A DNA stretch of 64,000 bases, from the NCBI RefSeq assembly GCF_030818545.1, contig NZ_JAUTAH010000001.1, forward strand, positions 1,431,001-1,495,000, in the 5' to 3' direction. Each line of letters opens with the position of its first letter. Positions within the stretch are counted from its first letter, which is position 1. This DNA is from Brevundimonas sp. SORGH_AS_0993 (lineage in GTDB: Bacteria; Pseudomonadota; Alphaproteobacteria; Caulobacterales; Caulobacteraceae). Below the pieces are notes generated by a model. That model did no database searches. It saw only the letters and a program-made list of their open reading frames with translations, and was not told where the DNA came from. The translations under genes were made by a program, and so were the position numbers. Positions 8,260 through 17,238 of this stretch are shown here, in pieces.

Positions 8260-10125
8260 TCAATCAGAGACGCCGCCGGTCGAAGCGGGATTGTCCAGCC
8301 CGTCCGCGATCTTGCGCTCGACCTCGGCGCGGCGTTCGGCGTCGGGGTCCAGGGTCAGGACGCGGTTCCACAGCCAGCCGGCCTCGCGCCGCCGCCCGAC
8401 GCGCCAGTAGGCGTCGCCCAGGTGGTCGGTGATCTCGGCGTTGGCCGGCTCCTTGTCCACCGCCTGCTCCAGCGTGGTCACGGCCGTTTCGTACTGGCCC
8501 TGGCGATACTGGGCCCAACCCAGGGAGTCCTCGATATTGCCGTTGTTGGGCTCCAGCGCGTGGGCGCGGGCGATCATGTCGGCGCCCTGCTGCACCCTCA
8601 GCCCCTTGTCCACCCAAAGATAGCCCAGATAGTTCAGGGTGTCGGCGTTGTTGGGATCGGCCTGAAGCGCGGCCCACAGTTCGGCCTCCGCCTCGGGGAT
8701 GCGGTTCATCGCCTCATAGACGGCGCCGCGCAGGAAGCGGACGCTGGCCGGCTGCTGGGCCGTGTTCAGCAGCGGCCCGTTCAACAGCGCCAGGGCCGCC
8801 TCATGCTCCTTCACCTGAACCAGCTGCCCGGCCAGCATCAGGGCGACACGCGGATCGTCCGGCAGGACGGCTGCGGCGCGGCGCAGTTCGGTCAGGGCCG
8901 CCTGGTCCTGCCCCTCCTGGGCGTAGCTGGAGGCCAGCTCCGCACGGGCGGCGCCATAGACGGCCGCATCGTCCGGCCCGATCCGCTCCAGCGCCGTGCG
9001 GGCCGCCGAATTCAACCCGGCGCGCGAGAGCATCTGCGCCAGGGTGAATTGGGTCGTGTCGTCGTAATCCAGGTTCAGCGCCAGCCGCAGATAGACGGCG
9101 GCGAACTCGTTGCCACGCTCGTTTGCGGCCTGGAAGGCGGCGGTGGTCAGGCCCTGGGCGGCGCCCTCGCGGAAGGTCGGCAGGGCCGGCGGACGCCCTC
9201 TGGCCTGGACGCGGGCCAGGGCGCGCTTCAGGCCCGAATCCTCCGGATTGGCCGCCAGACCCGCCTGATACAGGGCGACGGCCTCGGGCCGGCGACGCCG
9301 CCGCTCCAGAAACTCGCCATAGGGGCGTTTGAACAGGGCGCCGACGGTCGGCGCATCGACCAACCCCTTCAACTCGGTCTCGGCCCCGGCGTAGTCGCGG
9401 CGCAGCTCCAGCAGATTGGCGCGGCTGATGCGGGCCATGGCCAGGGTCAGGGGATCGGCCGTGGCGGGCGGCGGCTGAAGGGCGCGGGTCCAGTCGCCGG
9501 CCGCCGCTGCGATCCAGGGCGTGATCATGACGCCGGCGCGGGCGTGGGGGGCGCCGATCGGCTGGGCCAGGGCGGCGTCGGCGGCGCGGGCGTCGCCGTG
9601 GACGAAGACCTGGACGGCCTGGACCAGACGCCCCGCCTCGACGAAGGCGGGCGAGCCGTCGCTCGGCGCCAGGGCGGCCGCCACGTCCAGATCGCCGGTC
9701 AGCAGGGCGGCGGTGAACGCCTGTTCGCGCACCCTCGGCTGTTCCGGCGTCAGGCGATTGGCGCGGGCCAGGAAGTCGGCGCCGGCCGTCCCCTCGCCCC
9801 GCATCAGGGCCAGCTTGCCCGCCAGATAGAGGCCATAGGCGCTGGCGCCGTCGGCGTCGGTCGGCACGGGCGTCCAGACCTCGGGGATCGGCGGCGTGGC
9901 AGGGGCTTCGGTGACGACGATGTGCGGATCGGGCGTGGCTTCGTTGGCCGGGTCTGCTGGCGGCTGGCCCGGCGTCGGCTCGCCGGGCTGAAGGATGATC
10001 GCCGGCGGATGGGTCTCCGGCGTCGGCGCCGGCGGGGTGGACACCTGCGCCCCGGCCCGCCCGGCGAGGGCCAGAGCCAGAACGGTCAGGGAAGCAGCGA
10101 ACAGGCGCGAACAAGAGGCGATCAT
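8260..10125 (-). CDS. Secreted tetratricopeptide-repeat protein
   Basis: A 621-residue protein with a signal peptide (hydrophobic LFAASLTVLALALAGRAGA core, likely cleaved after AGA), a proline-rich linker, and repeated helical TPR units. The clearest TPRs are in the C-terminal third (LNYLGYLWVDKG, IEDSLGWAQYRQGQYETA, ITDHLGDAYWRVGRRREA). I start at the ATG at 10125 because AAGGG lies nine bases upstream and the open frame beyond it crosses a dispersed repeat. TPR proteins are scaffolds; the partner is unknown. The protein is likely periplasmic or outer-membrane associated. Located upstream of ispE on the same strand. Confidence 0.85.
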   Translation of the reverse strand: MIASCSRLFAASLTVLALALAGRAGAQVSTPPAPTPETHPPAIILQPGEPTPGQPPADPANEATPDPHIVVTEAPATPPIPEVWTPVPTDADGASAYGLYLAGKLALMRGEGTAGADFLARANRLTPEQPRVREQAFTAALLTGDLDVAAALAPSDGSPAFVEAGRLVQAVQVFVHGDARAADAALAQPIGAPHARAGVMITPWIAAAAGDWTRALQPPPATADPLTLAMARISRANLLELRRDYAGAETELKGLVDAPTVGALFKRPYGEFLERRRRRPEAVALYQAGLAANPEDSGLKRALARVQARGRPPALPTFREGAAQGLTTAAFQAANERGNEFAAVYLRLALNLDYDDTTQFTLAQMLSRAGLNSAARTALERIGPDDAAVYGAARAELASSYAQEGQDQAALTELRRAAAVLPDDPRVALMLAGQLVQVKEHEAALALLNGPLLNTAQQPASVRFLRGAVYEAMNRIPEAEAELWAALQADPNNADTLNYLGYLWVDKGLRVQQGADMIARAHALEPNNGNIEDSLGWAQYRQGQYETAVTTLEQAVDKEPANAEITDHLGDAYWRVGRRREAGWLWNRVLTLDPDAERRAEVERKIADGLDNPASTGGVSD

Positions 10126-10182
10126 GGCCCGACCCTTCACGGTTTCCCCCGCGCCCGCAAGAGGCTGATGAGGGCTTCGCCT

Positions 10183-10214
10183 CCGCTCATCCCGGCTTTC
10201 GCCGGGACGAGCGG
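10183..10214. repeat. Short inverted repeat between ETF-QO and TPR genes
   Basis: Arms 10183-10195 and 10202-10214 pair with one mismatch around CTTTCG. The core (CTCATCCCGG / CCGGGACGAG) is related to the other intergenic repeats in this window. It lies in the gap between two minus-strand genes and may serve as the terminator of the ETF-QO gene. Confidence 0.7.
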
Positions 10215-10231
10215 ATCGAGGATGCGTTCCG

Positions 10232-11992
10232 TCACATGTTCGGATAGTTGGGGCCGCCGCCGCCCTCGGGCGTGGTCCAGACGATGTTCTGCGACGGATC
10301 CTTGATGTCGCAGGTTTTACAGTGAACGCAGTTCTGGGCGTTGATGACGAAGCGCGGATCAGTCTTGGCGACCTCGTCCGCATAGACGACCTCATAGACC
10401 CCGGCCGGGCAGTACAGCCGCGCCGGCTCTCCGTATTTGGGCAGGTTGACCTTGATCGGCTTGGACGGGTCCAGCAGCTTCAGGTGCGCGGGCTGATCCT
10501 CGGCGTGGTTGGTGTTGGAGATGAAGACCGACGACAGCTTGTCGAACGACAATTTGCCGTCCGGCTTCGGATATTTGATCGGCTTGTGATCGGCCGCCGG
10601 CTCGGTCGAGGCCGCGTCCGTCTTGTCGTGCTTCAGCGTCGGGATCGGCGACCAGCCGCCCAGCAGGGTCCGGCACCACATGTCGAACATGCCGAACGCC
10701 CCGCCCAGCGTCGTGCCGAACTTCGACAGCAGGGGCTTGGCGTTCCTGACGACCGACAGCTCCTTATGCACCCAGCTCTTTTCGAACGCCGTCTGATACT
10801 CGACCAGCTCGTCGCCGCCGCGCCCGGCCTGCACCGCCTCATAGGCGGCGTCGGCGGCCAGCATTCCTGTCTTCATCGCATTATGGCTGCCCTTGATGCG
10901 CGGCACGTTCACGAAGCCCGCCGAACAGCCGATCAGGACGCCGCCGGGGAAGCTGAGCTTCGGAATGGACTGCAGCCCGCCCTCGGTGATGGCCCGCGCG
11001 CCATAGGAGATGCGCGTGCCGCCCTCCAGATGTTTGGCGATCTCCGGGTGATGCTTGAACCGCTGAAACTCGTCGAAAGGCGATAGATGCGGGTTCTTGT
11101 AGCTCAGATGCACCACATAGCCGACGGCGACGTAGCGATCGCCGAAATGATACAGGAAGCTGCCGCCGCCGGTGTGTTCGTCCAGCGGCCAGCCGGTCGT
11201 ATGCTGGGCCAGGCCCGGCTGGTGCTGGTCGGCCGGCACCTGCCACAGCTCCTTCAGGCCGATGCCGTATTTCTGGGGCGACCTGCCGTCCTGCAGCTTG
11301 TGGCGGGCGATGATGGTCTTGGCCAGGGAGCCGCGCACGCCCTCGGCGATGAAGACATATTTGCCGTGCAGTTCGATGCCCGGCTGGAAGTCGTCGGTCG
11401 GCTTGCCCTCTCGGTCGATGCCGAACACGCCGGCGACCACGCCCTTCACTCGGCCCGTCTCTTCTTCCCAGACCACATGGCTGGCGGCCATTCCGGGATA
11501 GACCTCGACGCCCAGCGCCTCGGCCTGTTCGCCCAGCCAGCGCGCCACATTGCCAAGGGAGGCGATGTAGCAGCCGTGGTTGTGCATGAAGGGCGGCAGC
11601 AGCGGCATGGGCAGGGGCGCCGACCCTTGCGGACCCAAGAGCAGGAACCGGTCCTTCGTCACCGGGGTCTCCAGCGGCGCGCCGCGGTCCTTCCAGTCGG
11701 GGAACAGTTCGTTCAGCGCCTTGGGATCGATGACCGCGCCAGACAGGATATGACCGCCGACCTCGGCCGCCTTTTCCAGAACGGCGACGCTGATGTCCTT
11801 GCCGTCCTTTTCCGCGCGCTGTTTCAGGCGGATGGCCGCCGACAGGCCGGCCGGGCCGCCGCCGACGATGACGACGTCGTACTCCATCACCTCGCGCTCG
11901 ACCCCTTCCAGCGCCTCCAGCGGGGCCAGATTGTCGATGATGGCTTCCTGACGGGCGTTCTCCGCGCCGCCTTCGATGGCGTCCTGGGCCAT
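10232..11992 (-). CDS. Electron transfer flavoprotein-ubiquinone oxidoreductase
   Basis: A 586-residue inner-membrane-associated flavoprotein that passes electrons from ETF to ubiquinone during fatty acid and amino acid oxidation. The FAD-binding VVIVGGGPAGLSAAI lies near residue 40. The C-terminal 4Fe-4S domain shows CPAGVYEV followed by NCVHCKTCDI, giving the four cluster cysteines. Length matches the alphaproteobacterial family. ATG 11992 is preceded by AGGGGA six bases upstream; an internal ATG at residue 36 is less likely. It is divergent from the uracil-DNA glycosylase gene. Confidence 0.96.
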   Translation of the reverse strand: MAQDAIEGGAENARQEAIIDNLAPLEALEGVEREVMEYDVVIVGGGPAGLSAAIRLKQRAEKDGKDISVAVLEKAAEVGGHILSGAVIDPKALNELFPDWKDRGAPLETPVTKDRFLLLGPQGSAPLPMPLLPPFMHNHGCYIASLGNVARWLGEQAEALGVEVYPGMAASHVVWEEETGRVKGVVAGVFGIDREGKPTDDFQPGIELHGKYVFIAEGVRGSLAKTIIARHKLQDGRSPQKYGIGLKELWQVPADQHQPGLAQHTTGWPLDEHTGGGSFLYHFGDRYVAVGYVVHLSYKNPHLSPFDEFQRFKHHPEIAKHLEGGTRISYGARAITEGGLQSIPKLSFPGGVLIGCSAGFVNVPRIKGSHNAMKTGMLAADAAYEAVQAGRGGDELVEYQTAFEKSWVHKELSVVRNAKPLLSKFGTTLGGAFGMFDMWCRTLLGGWSPIPTLKHDKTDAASTEPAADHKPIKYPKPDGKLSFDKLSSVFISNTNHAEDQPAHLKLLDPSKPIKVNLPKYGEPARLYCPAGVYEVVYADEVAKTDPRFVINAQNCVHCKTCDIKDPSQNIVWTTPEGGGGPNYPNM

Positions 11993-12083
11993 GTCTTCCC
12001 CTGAAATCCCGGTTATTCGTGTGGTTATGCCGCTTATCGGAAGGTGACGCGGCGGCGGTCAAGGCTTATCGGTAGCCCGAGAC

Positions 12084-12896
12084 ATGAACGCGCAACCCCA
12101 CGACATCGCTGCAGTCGAAAGCCTGCTCGCCTTCTGGCGGGATGCGGGCGTGGACGCCTGTTATGGCGAGGCGCCGGTCGATCACACCCACATCGCCCCG
12201 CCGCCGGCCGTCAAGGCGGTGCAGCGGGCCACCGCCTCGGTCGTCACGCCCCTGGCCGGGGCCGTGGGCGCCGACGCCCTGATCGAGGCGCGCCATCTGG
12301 CGGCGGGCGCGGCGACGCTGCAGGACCTGGCCGCCGCCGTCGCCGCCTTCGAGGGCTGCCCCCTGCGCGGCATGGGCGCGACCCAGTCGGTGTTCGGGCG
12401 CGGCAATCCCCAGGCGCCGGTCCTGGTCATCGGCGAAGGCCCCGGCGCGGAGGAGGACCGCCTCGGCCAGCCCTTCGTCGGCAAGGCCGGTCAGCTGCTG
12501 GACCGGATGCTGGCGTCGGCGGGCCTGACCGACAAGGTCTTCATCACCAACACCGTCTTTTGGCGCCCGCCCGGCAACCGCACGCCCAGCCCGCAGGAAC
12601 AGGCCGTCTGCGCCCCCTTCGTCGAGCGGACGTTCGCCCTGCTGAAGCCCAGGGCCGTCCTCCTGCTGGGCGCGGCCTCGGCCAAGTCGGTGCTTCAGGT
12701 CGAGGAGGGGATCATGCGGATGCGCGGCCGGTGGAAGGAATGGCGGCTGCCGGAAGGCGCCGTGTCCGCCCCCGTCATGCCCACCCTGCATCCGGCCTTC
12801 CTGCTGCGTCAGCCCCAGGCCAAGCGCCAGGTGTGGAGCGATATTCTGGCCCTGTCGGTTCGCCTTGAAACGGACTCGGTTGAGGATCACGATTGA
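12084..12896 (+). CDS. Uracil-DNA glycosylase, type 4-like
   Basis: A 270-residue member of the uracil-DNA glycosylase superfamily that should excise uracil from DNA. The core has GEGPGAEEDRLGQPFVGKAG (motif A region), NTVFWRPPGNRTPSPQE and the catalytic-loop HPAFLLR. In the founding family 4 enzymes four cysteines hold a 4Fe-4S cluster. Here only two of the expected positions are cysteines (EGCPLRG and AVCAPFV); the first of the CxxC pair and the one in the K-C-R-P-P-G-N position are replaced (F and W). The cluster is therefore probably absent. An N-terminal extension of roughly 90 residues precedes the domain. Confidence 0.85.
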   Translation: MNAQPHDIAAVESLLAFWRDAGVDACYGEAPVDHTHIAPPPAVKAVQRATASVVTPLAGAVGADALIEARHLAAGAATLQDLAAAVAAFEGCPLRGMGATQSVFGRGNPQAPVLVIGEGPGAEEDRLGQPFVGKAGQLLDRMLASAGLTDKVFITNTVFWRPPGNRTPSPQEQAVCAPFVERTFALLKPRAVLLLGAASAKSVLQVEEGIMRMRGRWKEWRLPEGAVSAPVMPTLHPAFLLRQPQAKRQVWSDILALSVRLETDSVEDHD

Positions 12897-12989
12897 TTGC
12901 CGCATGTTTCCATGCTGACGACCGATCGCCATACGGACCCTGCCTGAGTCGAGACGGGCCGGGCCGCCGCCAACGAGGGGGCCGCCGCA

Positions 12990-14690
12990 TTGCTTACCAT
13001 TCGCCGCGCCATGCTTGCGCCGACGATGATTCTCGCTCTCTGCGCGACCGTAGGCGCGGGCGCCGCCCTGGCCGAGACGCCGTACGAGGCGACGGGCGCC
13101 GTCGCCTCCGGTTCCGCATCCGGGGCGGGCCGCCCCACGGCTCTGAGTTCGGCCGACCGCCTGTCCTACACCACCGCCTTCGACGCCCTGCGTCGTGGCG
13201 ATCTGGAGACCGCTCGCACCGCCGCCCGGCAGGCCCAGGATCGTGTGCTGCTGGGTCAGGTCGAGTTCGAACGCCTGTTCCATCCCGACTACGCCGCCAC
13301 CTATGACGAACTGGCCGTCTGGCTGCAGGACTATTCGGACCTGCCGTGCGCGGACCGGGTCTATGCCCTGGCCCTGAAGCGGCGTCCCGACGGCGCGCCC
13401 GAGCCCGTCAAGCCCGCCGGCGTGCTGGAGCGGACCTGGAACAGCGTGGTCAACGCCGTGACCGGCGGCGGCCCCGTTCTGGACCCGATGAAGGCGGCGC
13501 GCGTCGCCTATAACAACGACGACCTGACCGGCGCCTCGGCCGTCGGCCGTCAGATCGGCGACTGGTGGACGGTCGGTCTGGCGGAATGGCGTCTGGGCCA
13601 ATTTCACGAATCCTTCGCCGCCTTCGAGCGGGTGGCCAACGATCCGACCGAAGATCCCTGGGTCCGCGCCGGGGCCGCTTTCTGGACGGCCCGCGCCGCC
13701 GCCCAGTCCGGCCGCCAGGACCGCGTGACCGAATATCTGCGTCTCGCGGCCCAGTGGCCCGCCACCTTCTATGGCCAGATCGCCTTGCGTCGCCTGGGCG
13801 AGGAGCCGGTCGTCGAAAACCAGGGCCCCCGCCCCTATCAGGCCCAGCCCCGGCTGCAGCGCGCCGCCTTCGCCCCCTCCGGCGACGTGGACCCGGCCGA
13901 GCTGGAGACCTTTGTTCAGACCGACCCGCGCGCGCGCCGCACCGTGGCCTTCTACGAGGTCGGTCGCCGCGCCGACGGCGAGAACGAGCTGCGCTCGGGC
14001 CTGCGCACCGCCGCCGGGGACGCCGCGCGCCTGTGGTCGGCCCTGGCCCGCGCCCTGGTTCCGGGTTCGGGTTCCGACGTCGTCCGCATCGACGCCACGC
14101 GCTACGCCATGCCGGAGCTTCAGCCCGAGGGCGGCTTCATCGTCGAGAAGGCCCTGGTTTACGCCCTGATCCGCAAGGAGACGGACTTCAATCCGACCGC
14201 CCGGTCCGGCGCCGGCGCCTATGGTCTGATGCAGGTCATGCCGACCACGGCGGCCGAGATGACCGGCGACCGCGGCTTCGTGTCCAATCCGACGCGCCTG
14301 TTCGATCCGTCGATCAATCTGAAGCTGGGCCAGGCCTATGTGAACCGAATGCTGTCGCTGCCGGCCTTCCAGGGCGACCTGCTGCGGGCCGTGGCCTCCT
14401 ACAACGCCGGACCCGGCCCGATGCTGGCGGCGGTGAGGAAGCTGGGGCCGGACGCCGATCCCCTTTTGCTGATCGAGACCATCGACGTGCCCCAAGCCCG
14501 CGAATACGTCGAAAAGGTCGTGGCCAGCTACTGGATCTATCAGCGGATGCTGGGCGCGCCGCTGAAGACGCTGGACGCCGTCGCCTCGGGCGCGACGCTG
14601 GCGCCGATCACCCTGGACTACGTCGCCCCGCCGCCTCAGGCCGAGCCGGTGCTGGTCGCCCAGGCGCCGACGGACGCCGGCGCGCACTGA
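12990..14690 (+). CDS. Soluble lytic murein transglycosylase with TTG start
   Basis: A 566-residue periplasmic Slt-type enzyme that cleaves the MurNAc-GlcNAc bond of peptidoglycan to form 1,6-anhydro products. It has a signal peptide, a long alpha-helical superhelix region, and a C-terminal goose-lysozyme-like domain with IRKETDF (catalytic Glu), GAYGLMQVMP and ASYNAGPG motifs. The start is set at TTG 12990 because GAGGGG lies nine bases upstream and it gives a charged n-region before the hydrophobic core; the next ATG at 13011 lacks a ribosome binding site. It follows the uracil-DNA glycosylase gene by about 90 nt. Confidence 0.9.
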   Translation: MLTIRRAMLAPTMILALCATVGAGAALAETPYEATGAVASGSASGAGRPTALSSADRLSYTTAFDALRRGDLETARTAARQAQDRVLLGQVEFERLFHPDYAATYDELAVWLQDYSDLPCADRVYALALKRRPDGAPEPVKPAGVLERTWNSVVNAVTGGGPVLDPMKAARVAYNNDDLTGASAVGRQIGDWWTVGLAEWRLGQFHESFAAFERVANDPTEDPWVRAGAAFWTARAAAQSGRQDRVTEYLRLAAQWPATFYGQIALRRLGEEPVVENQGPRPYQAQPRLQRAAFAPSGDVDPAELETFVQTDPRARRTVAFYEVGRRADGENELRSGLRTAAGDAARLWSALARALVPGSGSDVVRIDATRYAMPELQPEGGFIVEKALVYALIRKETDFNPTARSGAGAYGLMQVMPTTAAEMTGDRGFVSNPTRLFDPSINLKLGQAYVNRMLSLPAFQGDLLRAVASYNAGPGPMLAAVRKLGPDADPLLLIETIDVPQAREYVEKVVASYWIYQRMLGAPLKTLDAVASGATLAPITLDYVAPPPQAEPVLVAQAPTDAGAH

Positions 14691-14695
14691 TCCCC

Positions 14696-14754
14696 AGAGC
14701 CTGATCCGTTACAGAGGAAGCACTACGCGATTCCGTCTAAACGATCGGACTCTA
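14696..14754. repeat. Convergent-gene inverted repeat (copy 1 of AGAGCCTGA element)
   Basis: The ends (AGAGCCTGATCCGTT on the left; the complement of TAGAGTCCGATCGTT on the right) form an imperfect inverted repeat. The right end supplies the TAG stop of the small minus-strand gene that follows. Related copies lie at 41230-41249 and 52489-52549. The middle has GATTC, a possible CcrM (GANTC) methylation site. It may act as a terminator for both genes. Confidence 0.65.
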
Positions 14755-14898
14755 GAAGAGGGCCGAGAGCAGCAGGCCCCAGATGGCGGCGCTGACCACA
14801 GCGGCCAGGGTGTAGCCGATTACGGGGTTGAAAAGACGGATCGGCGCGCGGCGCGCGGCGCGCATGGTCTGGCGGTTCTGCAGCACCGGGGCCGTCAT
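14752..14898 (-). CDS. Small membrane protein, 48 residues
   Basis: A short gene on the minus strand that starts MTAPVLQNRQ and ends GLLLSALF. A positively charged stretch (MRAARRAPIRLF) is followed by one hydrophobic segment of about 20 residues (VIGYTLAAVVSAAIWGLLL). AGGAGA lies eight bases before the ATG, which is strong support for translation. The stop codon TAG is formed by the end of the flanking repeat. No family is recognised. It is convergent with slt and divergent from purB. Confidence 0.65.
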   Translation of the reverse strand: MTAPVLQNRQTMRAARRAPIRLFNPVIGYTLAAVVSAAIWGLLLSALF

Positions 14899-15092
14899 GG
14901 CCGTTCTCCTGGTCGCGGTTTCGAGGCGCGGTCGTTCTGACCCGCCCAGGATAACGCCGTCCGATTAATCGAGCGTCAGCGGCCATGGTTGTCTCAAGCT
15001 TAACCGTTGGCGCATCGCCCGCCTCATGAAACTTGCCCGCCAGGCGCGGCGAACCTTGACTCGCCGGGCCGCGCGACCGACACGACCGGCCC

Positions 15093-16391
15093 ATGATCAC
15101 GCGCTATTCCCGCCCCGTCGCCGTCGCCCTCTGGTCGCAAGAGACCAAGTACAAGATCTGGTTCGAGATCGAGGCCCACGCCGCCACCAAAATGGCCGAG
15201 CTGGGCGTGATCCCCAAGGAGTCGGCCGAGGCCATCTGGGCCAAGGGCAAGGACGCGACCTTCGACGCCGACCGCATCGACGAGATCGAGCGCACCACCA
15301 AGCACGACGTCATCGCCTTTTTGACCCATGTGTCCGAAATCGTGGGCGAGGAAGCCCGCTTCCTGCACCAGGGCATGACCTCCTCTGACGTGCTGGACAC
15401 CTGTTTCGCGGTGCAGTTGGCCCGGTCGACCGACCTCTTGCTGGACGGGGTCGATCGGGTGCTGAAGGCGCTGGAGACCCGCGCCAAGGAGCATAAATAC
15501 ACCGTCACCGTCGGCCGCAGCCACGGCATCCACGCCGAACCCGTGACCTTCGGCCTGAAGCTGGCCGGCTATCACGCCGAGTTCCAGCGCGCCCGCCGTC
15601 GCCTGGTCACGGCGCGCGAAGAGATCGCCACCTGCGCCATCTCAGGCGCCGTCGGCACCTTCGCCAACGTCGATCCGGCGGTCGAACAGTATGTGGCCGA
15701 CCAGATGGGCCTCAGCGTAGAGCCCGTCTCGACCCAGGTGATCCCGCGCGACCGCCACGCCGCCTATTTCGCGGCCCTGGGCGTCGTCGCCTCCTCCATC
15801 GAGCGTCTGGCCACCGAAATCCGTCACCTGCAGCGCACCGAAGTGCTGGAGGCCGAGGAGTTCTTCGACAAGGGGCAGAAGGGCTCGTCGGCCATGCCGC
15901 ACAAGCGCAACCCCATCCTGACCGAGAACCTGACCGGCCTGGCCCGCCTGGTCCGCTCGGCCGTGACGCCCGCCTTGGAGAACGTCGCCCTGTGGCACGA
16001 GCGGGACATCAGCCACTCCTCGGTCGAGCGCGGCATCGGCCCCGACGCCACCATCCACCTGGACTTCGCCCTGCACCGCCTGGCCAATGTGGTCGAGCGG
16101 CTGAACATCTATCCCGAGAACATGCAGAAGAACCTGGATCGCCTGGGCGGCCTGGTCTTTTCGCAACGGGTCATGCTGGCCCTGACCCAGGCCGGGATCA
16201 GCCGCGAGGACGCCTATGCCGCCGTCCAGGAGAACGCCATGAAGGTCTGGCGCGGCGAGGGCCGCTTCATCGACTTCCTGAAGGCCGACCCGCGCGTCAC
16301 CCTGCCCGAGACCGACCTGGAAGCCCTGTTCGACCTGACCTACCACACCAAGAACGTCGACGTGGTGTTCGACCGGGTGTTCGGAGGCTGA
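15093..16391 (+). CDS. purB: Adenylosuccinate lyase
   Basis: A 432-residue fumarase/aspartase superfamily enzyme acting twice in purine synthesis: SAICAR to AICAR and adenylosuccinate to AMP, each releasing fumarate. The signature loop [11 protein letters not shown] is near residues 263-273, and the [12 protein letters not shown] and [13 protein letters not shown] motifs carry the other active-site residues. Length is typical. It begins the purine-related stretch of this window and is followed six bases later by the oxygenase remnant. Confidence 0.97.
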   Translation: MITRYSRPVAVALWSQETKYKIWFEIEAHAATKMAELGVIPKESAEAIWAKGKDATFDADRIDEIERTTKHDVIAFLTHVSEIVGEEARFLHQGMTSSDVLDTCFAVQLARSTDLLLDGVDRVLKALETRAKEHKYTVTVGRSHGIHAEPVTFGLKLAGYHAEFQRARRRLVTAREEIATCAISGAVGTFANVDPAVEQYVADQMGLSVEPVSTQVIPRDRHAAYFAALGVVASSIERLATEIRHLQRTEVLEAEEFFDKGQKGSSAMPHKRNPILTENLTGLARLVRSAVTPALENVALWHERDISHSSVERGIGPDATIHLDFALHRLANVVERLNIYPENMQKNLDRLGGLVFSQRVMLALTQAGISREDAYAAVQENAMKVWRGEGRFIDFLKADPRVTLPETDLEALFDLTYHTKNVDVVFDRVFGG

Positions 16392-16396
16392 TCCCA

Positions 16397-16714
16397 ATGG
16401 TCGAGCGCACGATCCGGCTGAACCCCCGGCTCGACCCCCGCGACTTTGCGGCGGCTTATGCGCGCGACGGGATGGTGCAGGCGCCCGACCTGCTGGATGA
16501 GGCCAGCGCCGAATGGCTGGACCTCGCGCTGGAACACGACACGGCCTGGCGGCTGTCGCTGAAGACGCCCGAGGGCGGCTTCAAGCCGGGCTTCAACGTC
16601 TGGACGGTGTTCAAGACGCCGCGTCAGCATTCCGTGGCCCCGGTCGCCGCATACGCCGGGGGCAAGCGTCGGTCGATCACCGGCTGGCTGCGCGACGACC
16701 CGCCGGCCCGGTGA
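16397..16714 (+). pseudogene. Internally deleted 2OG-Fe(II) oxygenase remnant
   Basis: A 105-residue open frame whose N-terminal part (PRDFAAAYARDGMVQAPDLL, EWLDLALEHDTAWRLSL) resembles the start of prolyl-4-hydroxylase-like 2-oxoglutarate dioxygenases, and whose C-terminal part ([14 protein letters not shown] then [13 protein letters not shown]) resembles the distal His and 2OG-binding Arg strands. The HxD metal motif and about half of the usual barrel are missing, so it should not be catalytic as a classical enzyme. The frame is open and its stop overlaps the GTG start of the next gene, so it may still be translated for coupling. Homology is inferred from pattern only. Confidence 0.5.
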
Positions 16715-17238
16715 CGGGTATTGCGACCGACGACCGCAGACGGGGCTTTCTCCCCATCGTCGACGCCGACACGCGCCTGCTGATCCTGGGCAGTCTGCCG
16801 GGCGACGCCTCGCTGAAGGCGGCGCAGTATTACGCCCATCCGCGCAACGGCTTCTGGCCCCTGATCGGCGGGGTGCTGAACCAGCCCCTGGCCGCCCTGC
16901 CCTACGCCGAGCGCCTGGACCGGCTGAAGGCGCGCGGGGTCGGTCTGTGGGACGTGATCGCCTCGGCCCGGCGGTCGGGCAGTCTGGACGCGGCGATCCG
17001 TTCGCCCGAGGCCGCCGATCTGCGGGGTCTGATCGCCGGCCTGCCGAAGCTGCGGGCCGTCGCTTTCAACGGCAAGCTGGCGGCCGGTCTCGGGCGGCGC
17101 ATCCTGGCCGACGCGGACGACCTCGCCCTGATCGACCTGCCGTCGTCGAGTCCCGCCCATGCGATATCCCTGTCGGCAAAGGCGGAAAGCTGGGCCATAC
17201 TGGGCGACTTCCTCCCGGACACGCCTTTCGACCGATGA
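16711..17238 (+). CDS. DNA-deoxyinosine glycosylase (family 6 UDG-like)
   Basis: A 175-residue protein of the uracil-DNA glycosylase superfamily with the hypoxanthine-DNA glycosylase pattern: [20 protein letters not shown] with [10 protein letters not shown], then [18 protein letters not shown], and a terminal LPSSSPAHA motif. Family 6 enzymes remove hypoxanthine from deaminated DNA. The GTG start overlaps the TGA of the upstream remnant (GTGA), and its own stop overlaps the purU ATG, implying translational coupling. Its place between purB and purU may reflect a purine theme, which is inference. Confidence 0.8.
   Translation: MTGIATDDRRRGFLPIVDADTRLLILGSLPGDASLKAAQYYAHPRNGFWPLIGGVLNQPLAALPYAERLDRLKARGVGLWDVIASARRSGSLDAAIRSPEAADLRGLIAGLPKLRAVAFNGKLAAGLGRRILADADDLALIDLPSSSPAHAISLSAKAESWAILGDFLPDTPFDR

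Noticed and set aside
10126..10395. Upstream extension of the TPR protein
   Set aside because: It runs through a dispersed inverted repeat and part of the ETF-QO gene; the signal peptide and ribosome site support ATG 10125.
12066..14687. 873-codon minus-strand open frame opposite the UDG and slt genes
   Set aside because: It spans two well-supported plus-strand genes and has no recognisable domain; high GC makes such frames common.
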